Shown: piece after piece, positions 56,372 to 64,000 of the stretch | How the letters are laid out: every line of letters begins with the position of its first letter | How positions within the stretch are numbered: the first letter of the stretch is position 1 | NCBI RefSeq assembly: GCF_001625195.1 | Contig: NC_054391.1 | Span: 992,001 to 1,056,000, forward strand | DNA: 64,000 bases | Direction: 5' to 3' | DNA from: Drechmeria coniospora | Lineage: Eukaryota > Ascomycota > Sordariomycetes > Hypocreales > Ophiocordycipitaceae | Position numbers and translations under genes: made by a program | Notes under the pieces: generated by a model | Databases searched by the model: none | Told to the model about the DNA's origin: nothing | What the model saw: only the letters and a program-made list of their open reading frames with translations

Positions 56372-57712
56372 TCAGCAGCGGACCGCGTGGGCTGGAATCA
56401 AGGGCAGATCAAAGCAGCGAGAGTCGTCCTGCGTGCAAACGTGCGGCGGCAGCTCCACCGTGTTGAGAGCCTCGTCCATTTCGTCCATCCACTCCTCGAG
56501 CTCACCTTTCTCGTAGCGAACAGTCCTGTCGACGGGGTCCTCGACCGCCATCAAGACCGGCTGGTCCTTTTCGCCGCCTGCTATCGACTCCAGCCGCCAC
56601 CGTGGCTGCACCAAGGCGTACCTGACCTCTGGGACGGCGTCTTCCTCGTCGTCTCCCTCACCGTCATCGTCTTCATCGCCACCGTCACCGTCTCCGTCTT
56701 GGTCATCGTCACCGTCGCCGTCTCCGTCTTGGTCACCGTCTTGGTCACCGTCTTGGTCACCGTCTTGGTCACCTTCGTCGTCTTGGTCATCGTCACCGTC
56801 GCCGTCTCCGTCTTGGTCACCGTCTTGGTCATCGTCACCGTCTTGGTCATCGTCACCGTCTTGGTCACCTTCGCCGTCTTGGTCACCGTCACCGTCGTCG
56901 TCATCCCCAGTCGACTCTCCGACCGTCAGCTTCGGCAGCGCGCCCCAGACAACCCATATGGCCTTGACATTTACCAGAGCCGCCAGCACCGCCTCCCCAA
57001 GCTGCGGGTAGCTGTAGTAGGCGGTAAAGGCGGGCAGGGCGATGTGTCGGACGGAACCCAAGGAGCTCTTGATGACCCCGAGCTCATCGTGCGCGTGCTC
57101 GCAGAAACGATGCCACTGGTCGCGCCCGACGTAGAGAACGTCGCGCTCGGCATCCCACGGCCGGACGAGGCATCGGCGTTTGGTCCTTGGCCGCACCAGC
57201 ACCTTGATCTTGCGCGACGCCGCCCACTGGTCGAAGACGGCGCGGGCCTCGTGGTTGACCGAGGCCATGCTCGGGACGCCGCCGACATCCACCAGCCTCT
57301 CGGCCTTTTCGGTCGAGCCGTCGGCGTCAGTGTCCTCCATCAGCCATCGCCAGCTGTAGAGGTAGACGGCAGATGCATCGTCGGCCGCGAGGGTGTCCAT
57401 CCACACCTGCCGACGAAGCTCCGCCGGCAGTCTCGAGAAGGAACTGAACGTTGCCGAGCTCGTCCTCTCGCCGACGAGACTTGACCTTGTCGCCGCCGTG
57501 GGAGAGACCATGCTGGAGCGGACGAGTCGTTCAACCTCGGCAGCGTTGCGGATGGCACGTTGGCGCCACTCGTTGGCGCGTATTACCTGCTGTGGGGCGA
57601 GTTGTGGTGCTTCAGCGCAACCACCGATGCCACCAGCAGCGGAGGCCAGTACAGCAAGCTCAACAGCCTCAACAGGACAAGCATCGGAGGTGCAAGCCAT
57701 GCAGCTCTGCAT
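56372..57712 (-). CDS. 2EXR-domain protein with long Asp/Gly/Gln acidic repeat
   Basis: Single exon, 446 residues. FSRLPAELRRQVWMDTLA (about residue 92) is the classic start of the fungal 2EXR domain, continued by PSMASVNHEARAVFDQW and RDVLYVGRDQ. The 2EXR family is large and ascomycete-expanded, with no biochemical role known. Residues ~275-355 are an almost pure run of DGDQ, DGDD and DQDG units, coded by tandem TTGGTCACCGTC-type repeats at 56650-56905. After it the fold resumes (VPEVRYALVQPRWRLES) with an acidic tail. The N-terminal Met is the first of the frame, but the Cys-rich MQSCMACTSDAC start is not typical, so the real start may lie downstream. Confidence 0.8.
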   Translation of the reverse strand: MQSCMACTSDACPVEAVELAVLASAAGGIGGCAEAPQLAPQQVIRANEWRQRAIRNAAEVERLVRSSMVSPTAATRSSLVGERTSSATFSSFSRLPAELRRQVWMDTLAADDASAVYLYSWRWLMEDTDADGSTEKAERLVDVGGVPSMASVNHEARAVFDQWAASRKIKVLVRPRTKRRCLVRPWDAERDVLYVGRDQWHRFCEHAHDELGVIKSSLGSVRHIALPAFTAYYSYPQLGEAVLAALVNVKAIWVVWGALPKLTVGESTGDDDDGDGDQDGEGDQDGDDDQDGDDDQDGDQDGDGDGDDDQDDEGDQDGDQDGDQDGDQDGDGDGDDDQDGDGDGGDEDDDGEGDDEEDAVPEVRYALVQPRWRLESIAGGEKDQPVLMAVEDPVDRTVRYEKGELEEWMDEMDEALNTVELPPHVCTQDDSRCFDLPLIPAHAVRC

Positions 57713-57974
57713 AGCATGAGCACCCCGGGAATCCTTGTCATGCGTATGCAGTGTTCGTGCTGCGTACAGAAACTACCATATCGACGGCCAGACACAACGG
57801 CATGCCAGGCACCAAAGATGTTCAACCAAAGGACGGGTTACTACTATAATACTGGCATCAATGCGGCATGCGATCCGGTATTGGATGCATTGGCATGCTG
57901 TTGCTTGCTCGAATGACACCATCCTGACACCATCCATGCGACCCGTGCCATCGCCCTGTCGCCCCATCGCCGGC

Positions 57975-59369
57975 CTACAACTTTGCTTCCGCTCCGGCTG
58001 CCGCGAGCACCTTCTTTTGCGTGTCCTGCAGCGCCCAGTCGCTCGCCGCCGTCTGGCTTCGTGCCGCCGCCGCCTGCTCGGCCGTGAAGCCCTTGGCCTC
58101 GACGGCCGGGTTGTAGCCGAGCCCGTTGCGGCGGCCGACCGTGTCCGAGTCGACGACGGGCGCCACCTCGCCGTCGGCCCGCCGGTAGACGGTGACGACG
58201 ACGGCGCCCCCGAGGCCGAGGTTGTGCTGGAGGCAGTACCGGGTCCCCGCCGCCGCCCGGTTGTTGGCCCAGCCGCGCAGGTGCCAGACGAGCTCGGCGC
58301 ACTGGGCGATGCCCGTCGCCCCGAGCGGGTGGCCCTTGGAGATGAGCCCGCCCGAGGGGTTGACGACGTAGCGGCCGCCGTAGGTGATGTCGCCGGCGCG
58401 GACGAGCTCGTGCGCCTTGCCCTCGGCGCTGAGGCCGAGCGCGTCGATGGCCACCATCTCGTTGGCGCTGAAGCAGTCGTGCAGCTCCACCACCTTGACG
58501 TCGGTCGTGGTGATGCCCGCCTCGGCCAGCGCCGTCCGCGCCGCGTGCCGCGTCATCTCGTAGCCCATGAGGTCGATGGCGCTGCGCGAGAAGAGGCTCG
58601 GCCCGTCCGTCGCGAGGCACTGGCCGGCCACCTCGACCGCCTGCTCCCGGAGGTGCGGTCGGGCGTCGAGGAAGGCCTGCGAGACGACAATGGCGGCCGC
58701 GCCGCCGTCCGACGTCGGGCAGCACTGCAGCTTCGTCAGCGGCGCGAAGATGGTCTTGTCCGCGAGGATCTCGTCGCGCGTGTAGACCTTCTGGAACTGC
58801 GAGTACGGGTTCTTCGGCGAGTGCGCGTGGTTGACGCGAGCAATCTCGGCGAAGTCGTCGGCCGTCGCGCCGTACCGCTCCATGTACTCGCGTCCGGCGT
58901 TGCCGAACATCTGCGCCGTCCCCGGCGCGCTCTCGACGCCGCGCGTGTCCGCCATCATCGCCAACGTCGTCCCCGTCGGGTTCTCGCGGTCGTTGAAGAA
59001 GCTCTGCAGGCTGCCCGGCATCATCTTCTCGAAGCCCACCACCATGACGCAGTCGGCCGCCCCGCTGGCGCAGAGCGTCCGCGCCATGGCGAGCCCCGTG
59101 CTGCCCGTCGAGCAGTTGTTGTTGACGTTGTAGATGGGAATCTTGGTCATGCCGAACTGGTAGAAGACTCGCTGGCCGCAGGTGCTGTCGCCGTAGCAGT
59201 AGCACGCGACGCCCTGCTCGACGTCGTCGTAGCTGATCTGCGCGTCCAGGAGCGCCTTGACGCCCGCCTCGAAGCCGAGCTCGGTGTAGTCGACCTTGCC
59301 TCGGGGCTTGATGAACTTTGTCATGCCCACGCCGAGCACGTAGACGGCCGACTTTTCCTTGCGCGCCAT
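57975..59369 (-). CDS. SCP-x-type thiolase, peroxisomal (AKL tail)
   Basis: Single exon, 464 residues. Thiolase signatures: YNVNNNCSTGSTGL with the acyl-accepting Cys (near residue 91), VVELHDCFSANEM, and NPSGGLISKGHPLGATG with the catalytic His. The N-terminus VYVLGVGMTKF and the SFFNDRENPTGTT region match sterol-carrier-protein-x / lipid-transfer thiolases rather than Erg10-type enzymes. The final residues AKL are a type-1 peroxisomal targeting signal. The expected role is thiolytic cleavage of branched or long-chain 3-ketoacyl-CoA in peroxisomal beta-oxidation. No SCP2 sterol-carrier domain is fused; after TVYRRADG there is only an ~60-residue Ala-rich tail. Confidence 0.9.
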   Translation of the reverse strand: MARKEKSAVYVLGVGMTKFIKPRGKVDYTELGFEAGVKALLDAQISYDDVEQGVACYCYGDSTCGQRVFYQFGMTKIPIYNVNNNCSTGSTGLAMARTLCASGAADCVMVVGFEKMMPGSLQSFFNDRENPTGTTLAMMADTRGVESAPGTAQMFGNAGREYMERYGATADDFAEIARVNHAHSPKNPYSQFQKVYTRDEILADKTIFAPLTKLQCCPTSDGGAAAIVVSQAFLDARPHLREQAVEVAGQCLATDGPSLFSRSAIDLMGYEMTRHAARTALAEAGITTTDVKVVELHDCFSANEMVAIDALGLSAEGKAHELVRAGDITYGGRYVVNPSGGLISKGHPLGATGIAQCAELVWHLRGWANNRAAAGTRYCLQHNLGLGGAVVVTVYRRADGEVAPVVDSDTVGRRNGLGYNPAVEAKGFTAEQAAAARSQTAASDWALQDTQKKVLAAAGAEAKL

Positions 59370-59843
59370 CCTGTGAACGCAGGCAACCGCCGCTGACCTA
59401 TCTCGCAGGGGCGTGGCGACGGAGGGACGGGCGGAAGTCCGTATGAAGAGTTGAGACTAGGTCGATGATGCGGCGGCGATGCGGAATTCGCACGTAGTAT
59501 CGACGTATGTGTGCGTGCGCGGCCGTGGGCGTTTGCGGATGCGGTCGAGCGAGTGCGAGCGAGGCGAATTCGTGCCGGTTGTGAGTGACAGTTGGGCATT
59601 ATTTAAGTATATGGAATGCGGGGAGGGGCGGTTGTCTCTGAGAAGCCGAGGTCCTCGGACCGCTATTAGTGTTGGTGCGACTCCGTTCGTCATCGTGCGG
59701 CCCATCCCGACCCCGTATTAACTGTTCATCCGCCCCGTAAAATCAGGCTCCGCAGCCTACGGACGACGCATCGCCACCGTGTCGTCGTTGTGCTGCTGCT
59801 TCAAGCACCTAGCCGTGTCTTTGTCCCGGCCCATGATGACATT

Positions 59844-59906
59844 CCCGTTGACTTGGCCTCCCCGTTGACTTGGCCTCCCCGTTGACTTGGCATCCCCGTT
59901 GACTTG
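59844..59906. repeat. 17-bp array, four copies
   Basis: CCCGTTGACTTGGCCTC-type units start at 59844, 59861, 59878 and 59895. Confidence 0.9.
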
Positions 59907-60106
59907 CTGTACCGAGCGTTGCGACGCCCCCGTACCGCCGCTGGCCCAACGTCTACCGTCTCCCGGCACGTAAGGCACAAACGCAGACACACTTGATGCA
60001 CCGGTCCCCAAACGTCAGTCATACCATGCTCAGAGCCTCGAGCCCCGAGCCCCGAAGTTTGAGCCCCGTCGCAAGGTCGAATTTCGGCCTGCCTGCGGAC
60101 CGGCCT

Positions 60107-60156
60107 CGCCCGTTCCTCGGCTCGCCCGTTCCTCGGCTCGCCCGTTCCTCGGCTCG
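60107..60156. repeat. 16-bp array, three copies
   Basis: CGCCCGTTCCTCGGCT units start at 60107, 60123 and 60139, ending some 20 bases before the Rqc1 stop codon. Confidence 0.9.
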
Positions 60157-60177
60157 ACCGCCCGAATGCTTCCGCCG

Positions 60178-62425
60178 TCACCGACGAGCCTCGTCCGTCG
60201 GATTCGTGGCATTCGCTCCGCCGCCGCCGCCGCCGCCCATCGGCCAGGCTCCCGGTAGCCCTTCCGCATCCTCCGCATCCTCCGCTTGGTCGGCTTCGTC
60301 CTCCGAGTCGTCGTCGTTTCTGCCACTCTCCGCTCCGGCGCCCCGATTGACGCCGAGCATCTGCATCAGCATCGCCAGAATCCCGGGCTCGCTGTTCCCG
60401 CCGATGCTGTCCTCGATATCCCTCCTCAGCTCCTCGTCGTCTGCTTCGCGGAGGGCACGTATCTCGTCGTCGGAGTAGTCCTCCTCGTCCTCGAGTGGCC
60501 CTAGACGTCCCAGCGGCGGCTGCCCAAAAATCAGGTCCTGCATCTCGGCCAGCAACGCTGCATCCCGACCGTCGTCCGGTCCCGACCGCTCGCGCCACGG
60601 CCATCGCGCACTCTCGCCCGTGAGTATGTTGTCCTCCAGTGGCGGTGGTAGAGGATCAAACTCGTAGTTTGGATGCCTGTTTAATAATTCCCTCGGTGCC
60701 ACCGCCAACAGGGACGTCTGCCCTTCGAGGTATCCTAATCTGGTTGCCCCGAGGTCGACCGGAATTTCCTCCGTCTTCAGCGATGTCGTGTCGGCTCGGG
60801 TGAGCCCCTGTGCGACGTCCTGAACAAGCCCTGTCGCCTGCGGGTTGTTCCACAAATCCTTGGTCTGGTGCAGGTACAACTTGACCCAGAATGATTGTGC
60901 GTCCGAGTCAGGCTTGACACCCCAGATGGACGGTGGTGCGTCGAGGCCCAGTTCCTGGAACAGGGCGCAGTAGAGCCAGGGCAGTTGCTTGATGCCACTC
61001 ACGAGGCTCCGACGGGCCCCTTCCGGATCGCCAAGCTGCAGCTTTGCCAGCACGAGGCTTTGTCGGATGTACACGAAATCGCCATGGTCACCCGCCGCCT
61101 CCGCCTCGTCGAGGAAGTCGATGAGCCATTGAGACTCGTAGGCCCTGAGAGCCAGCACGTGGATGAAGTGCCTCATGGCGTAGGGGTCCTGCCTATCCAT
61201 GGCGAAGAGAAGCTTGGACCACTCCAACGCTGTTCTGTAGGTGCCTTTCTGGATGAGGCTCTTCAGTTCGTGGTATCCGGCGAGCCAAAATTGCCTGTTC
61301 TCCGGTCGGCAAAAGTCCAGCCGGGCTTGTCCCCGTTCGATGTCTTGCCTAAACGACGACGTCGTCACTCGACCAAATGTAAACAGAGCCCGTTCGCACA
61401 GCTCACCCGCGAGGGCCATGTTCTGGTCTTGTTTCGCGACGCTGCTCACCTGGAGCAAAGTCGACACGTGGTACGCTGCTCGGCATTAGCATATTTTTGT
61501 GTGTGCGCGCTCAAAGGGGCATCCGGGGCAACGTACGGAATCGTTTGAGCAGATGAACCATTCGCATCGGGTCTCCGATTTGCACGCACGCGAAGAACAA
61601 GGCCTGGACACCGTCGTAGTCCTTGCTGTGCGCGTACGTGTACTGGGTCCAGGATCCATCCGGTGACTTGTCCAACTCCGCCATAGTTAACCCGCCGGCA
61701 GACTGGCGCGGCCAATGATCACGCCCCTGGACGAAGACGTTTCGTCGAAGTGATACCTGCGGCAGTTTCGGCGCCCCTAGCGGTTCTCGCAAATACGTTT
61801 CCAGATCCTGCTGTTGCGTAGCATTCCGTCGGCGTCGATTGTTTTCGTGTTGCTGCTCCTCCGTCGATGCCGATTCCATGACGTCGCGACCGAATAGCTG
61901 TCTCATCTCGTTGATGGGCCGCAGGTGGTGCGTGTTGATGCCTAGTAGTTCGTTCAGACGGCATCGGTACGTCCCTTTACTCTCTTGTTTCGCCGCGTAC
62001 GCACTGGACATGTTTGGAGAAATGTTCAACGCTTTGATGGCCTTGTCGATCTCGTCTTCCTCGCTGGGCTCCCCCTGCCTTCCACCGACTCCCTCAGCGG
62101 CGTCCGCGTGGGCCTTGGTTGCCTTGGTACCCTTCTTCGCTTTCTTCTTTTTCTTTTTAGATTTCTTCGGAAGCTGAGTCTCGTTGTTTAATTCTTGTCG
62201 TCCCTCAAATCGAGTCTCGTCTTCCTCGGAACCTTGATTCTCCTCATCGTTCAGGCCGTCATCATCATCGTCGCCGCCCAAGGCAGCAAAAAGATTAGGG
62301 CGCGGTTGTATGGCTGGCACGGCTTCTTCAACGTCCGACTCCCCATCAGAGGTCTTCTCAACCAAATCATCGGTCCGGTCCAGCTCTCGTTGTCGCTGCA
62401 GCTTCCGTAGCTGCCGAGTCGACAT
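60178..62425 (-). CDS. RQC1: Rqc1/TCF25, ribosome quality control subunit
   Basis: Exons 61537..62425 and 60178..61475, 728 residues. The N-terminus MSTRQLRKLQRQRE followed by an acidic stretch and a poly-Lys tract (SKKKKKKAKK) is the standard layout. The TCF25 domain covers most of the rest: RNVFVQGRDHWPRQSAGGL, LFFACVQIGDPMRMVHLL, ALFTFGRVTTSSFR, FWLAGYHELKSLIQKGTYRT and ALEWSKLLFAMDRQDPYAMRHFIHVLALR. It is an alpha-solenoid. In yeast Rqc1 joins Ltn1, Rqc2 and Cdc48 on stalled 60S particles and helps K48-linked ubiquitin chain formation. The C-terminal ~90 residues are acidic and Gly-rich. The intron (61 nt, GTACGT...GCTAAT...CAG) rejoins LLKRF to PYHVSTLLQVS. Confidence 0.92.
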
Positions 62426-63455
62426 TGTGCCTGCGGAGTGGTAGCCTACGGGGGCCACGGAACGAACCGGCTTGCAAGCGTATGGGGAATGACTTGGAAA
62501 GAGGCGAATGAAGCGGCTGCACTGGATATGTTGGCCTAGGAGCGATGTGCAGTTGAGGAATGGGATGAATCTATCCTCGATGTTTCGAGATGGTAAAGGA
62601 CTAGATAACAGTGCTAGCGGCACGTACTGGATACGGATAGTACTAGTAAGTATTATATTAGTTGCGAGCACCAGGCTGCGTGGATAGCGGGGCAACACCA
62701 CAAGCTGCAACTTGGGGAAAAAATGGCGATTGCATTCCCAAACACCAGTATGCATGTTCCGGTATTACTGTACGGAGTATGGAAGCTGTCTTTCCATGGT
62801 CCTCATATGACGATATACCATATGCAGGTATGCATCGTAAATGGTCGTCTCAGTTCAACTGCTCGGCTTTTCAATGAACAACTAAACGCTAACAGCAATA
62901 CATCATGGCCCCATCCTGTTGCTTGCCACAACAGCTCGTGTACATGCTCTACCAATAAAGAATCCAGGCCCCTAAAGTATCTTGATGTGAATGGCATCGA
63001 CCAAGGTAGCAGGCAACCCCATCATACAGAATCATACATGCGGAAACGGCTATCCGACAGCGTGTGCGTTACGTACGGCTGCCTAGCAATTACCTGATAG
63101 GTAGACAAACACCCTGATGCTTCTCCTCATCCCTCGGCGAATCGGCGTTTATCCACATGATCCGTCGAACCGTCAGCGTGTGCTTCAACGCCAACACCGG
63201 CTTGCATCCGGTTATTCATAAAGCCAGCCCCGCAGTGTCGTAATCCAAACTCCTCATCGTCTCATCTCATTTCCGAAAGGGCAAAAGGTACCGCCGAAGC
63301 CCGCTGAATCACAAGAGTGTGTGGAATCGAGTGCTTCCACTGGCCCGTGAGTAGGTGCCAACATGAAAGGCACCATCAAAGAAATCATGTCATGCGGCCT
63401 GGAAGGAGCCGTGGACGCGCAGAAAAGTCGTGATCCTGTGCCGGCCGTCGTCACG
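62426..63455. other. 1.0-kb intergenic region, no gene seen
   Basis: Rqc1 promoter side and Scd6 3' flank. A+T-richer than average, with a TGTACGGAGTATGG near 62773. No gene supported. Confidence 0.5.
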
Positions 63456-64000
63456 TCACTGCCCGGCACCTGCAGGTTGGTACTGGGGTGGGGGGCGGCT
63501 GCCTCCTCGACCGCTGCGGTTGTATCCCCGTCCGCGGCCGCCCCGTCCGCGGCCCCGGCCACGATAGTTTCGATAGCCGCCGTCGACGCTACCTTGTCCG
63601 AACGTCTCCATGTTCTTGCGCTGTTCCTCACCGCGCCACTCTCGGCCGCCCGCCTTCTGGCCGCCGTTTTCGGCCCGATCTTTGGCTTCGCTGGAGATGT
63701 TGTCGAAGAAAGATTTCGTCTTGTTGTAGGCGACGGGCGGGGTGCCGTCGGGTGCCTCCATCTCGGTGGCCAGCTCGGGAAGATTTGTCGCCGTTTCGGC
63801 CAAGGGAGACCCGGCAATCGCTTCTTTGGCAATCTCTACCTTGTTGAATTTGGCATTGGATTGCGCAAAGTCAAAGTCCGAGTCGGGAACCTCGACCTTT
63901 GGCGCTCCCTGACGACCCCCACGGCCACGGCCACGAGGAGCAGGCGCCCCTCTGACGGCATTGACCCTCATCTCGTTGACCTTGTTGGTCAGGTTATCCA
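63456..64000 (-). CDS. Scd6/Sum2/Lsm14 family protein, C-terminal part (cut by window edge)
   Basis: The frame is open to the right edge (DNLTNKVNEMRVN...), so about 180 C-terminal residues are visible and the N-terminal Lsm domain must lie outside. The FDF motif region SDFDFAQSNAKFNKVEIAKEA, an FFD-type box YNKTKSFFDNISSEA and a TFG-type box EEQRKNMETFGQGSV appear in the family order. RGG repeats (RGRGRGRGGRGRGYNRSGRGG) flank this on both sides. In yeast Scd6 represses translation by binding eIF4G through its RGG tail and activates decapping with Dhh1 and Edc3 in P-bodies. The stop is at 63456. Confidence 0.9.
   Translation of the reverse strand, partial: DNLTNKVNEMRVNAVRGAPAPRGRGRGGRQGAPKVEVPDSDFDFAQSNAKFNKVEIAKEAIAGSPLAETATNLPELATEMEAPDGTPPVAYNKTKSFFDNISSEAKDRAENGGQKAGGREWRGEEQRKNMETFGQGSVDGGYRNYRGRGRGRGGRGRGYNRSGRGGSRPPPQYQPAGAGQ

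Larger units (their letters stand above)
59370..60177. other. Intergenic with two short tandem arrays
   Basis: Thiolase promoter and Rqc1 3' flank. It contains the arrays at 59844-59906 and 60107-60156. No gene supported. Confidence 0.55.

Noticed and set aside
57735..59396. 553-codon plus-strand frame opposite the thiolase
   Set aside because: Arg/Val/Leu-rich shadow of the thiolase coding strand.
1..64000. Transposon or retroelement
   Set aside because: No reverse transcriptase, integrase, transposase or helicase motif in any frame, and no long terminal repeats noticed.
1..64000. Secondary-metabolite gene cluster
   Set aside because: No polyketide synthase, peptide synthetase, terpene cyclase, P450 or cluster-type zinc regulator is present; all recognised genes are housekeeping or orphans.

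Overview
The window is nuclear DNA from a filamentous ascomycete. The proteins are closest in style to Sordariomycetes; Hypocreales is my best guess, but that is inference from protein style and genome texture and was not checked by a search. Supporting signs are short GT-AG introns with CTAAC/CTGAC-like branch sites, strongly G/C-ending codons, an ascomycete set of single-copy housekeeping genes, a fungus-type 2EXR protein and conserved fungal orphans.

I support 21 protein-coding loci; one is cut by the right edge and one is a tentative 81-residue ORF. Left third (1-22.6 kb): a Ctf4/SepB/Mcl1 replisome adaptor, a WD40 protein, a large low-complexity orphan, the Rab GTPase Ypt1 and a small conserved orphan. 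Middle (23-38 kb): Lsm1, a diphosphoinositol-polyphosphate Nudix hydrolase, arginyl-tRNA-protein transferase Ate1, exosome subunit Rrp42, a mitochondrial-type membrane orphan, cytochrome c and the AAA ATPase Rix7. Right third (40-64 kb): ESCRT-III Vps20, the tentative small ORF, TFIIH subunit Tfb4, a taspase-like threonine protease, Arp3, a zinc alcohol dehydrogenase, copper chaperone Atx1, a 2EXR protein with a long acidic repeat, an SCP-x-type thiolase with a peroxisomal tail, Rqc1/TCF25 and the C-terminal part of an Scd6/Lsm14 protein.

These genes do not form one pathway. Functional echoes are mRNA decay and decapping (Lsm1, Scd6, Rrp42), ribosome birth and quality control (Rix7, Rqc1) and vesicle traffic (Ypt1, Vps20, Arp3). 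I see no secondary-metabolite cluster, transposon ORF, rRNA or tRNA. Exon borders were placed by eye from splice signals and reading phase; every multi-exon model given here closes in frame.

The unusual part is between the genes. Long intergenic stretches (up to 5.8 kb) are saturated with GTAC-rich words and a short motif, TACGGAGTA / TACTCCGTA, that I do not find in the exons. They also hold many unrelated minisatellites (unit 14-27 bp, some with higher-order periods) and a 59-bp palindrome whose two ends are that same motif. This dispersed motif/palindrome/minisatellite layer is the best candidate here for something undescribed.
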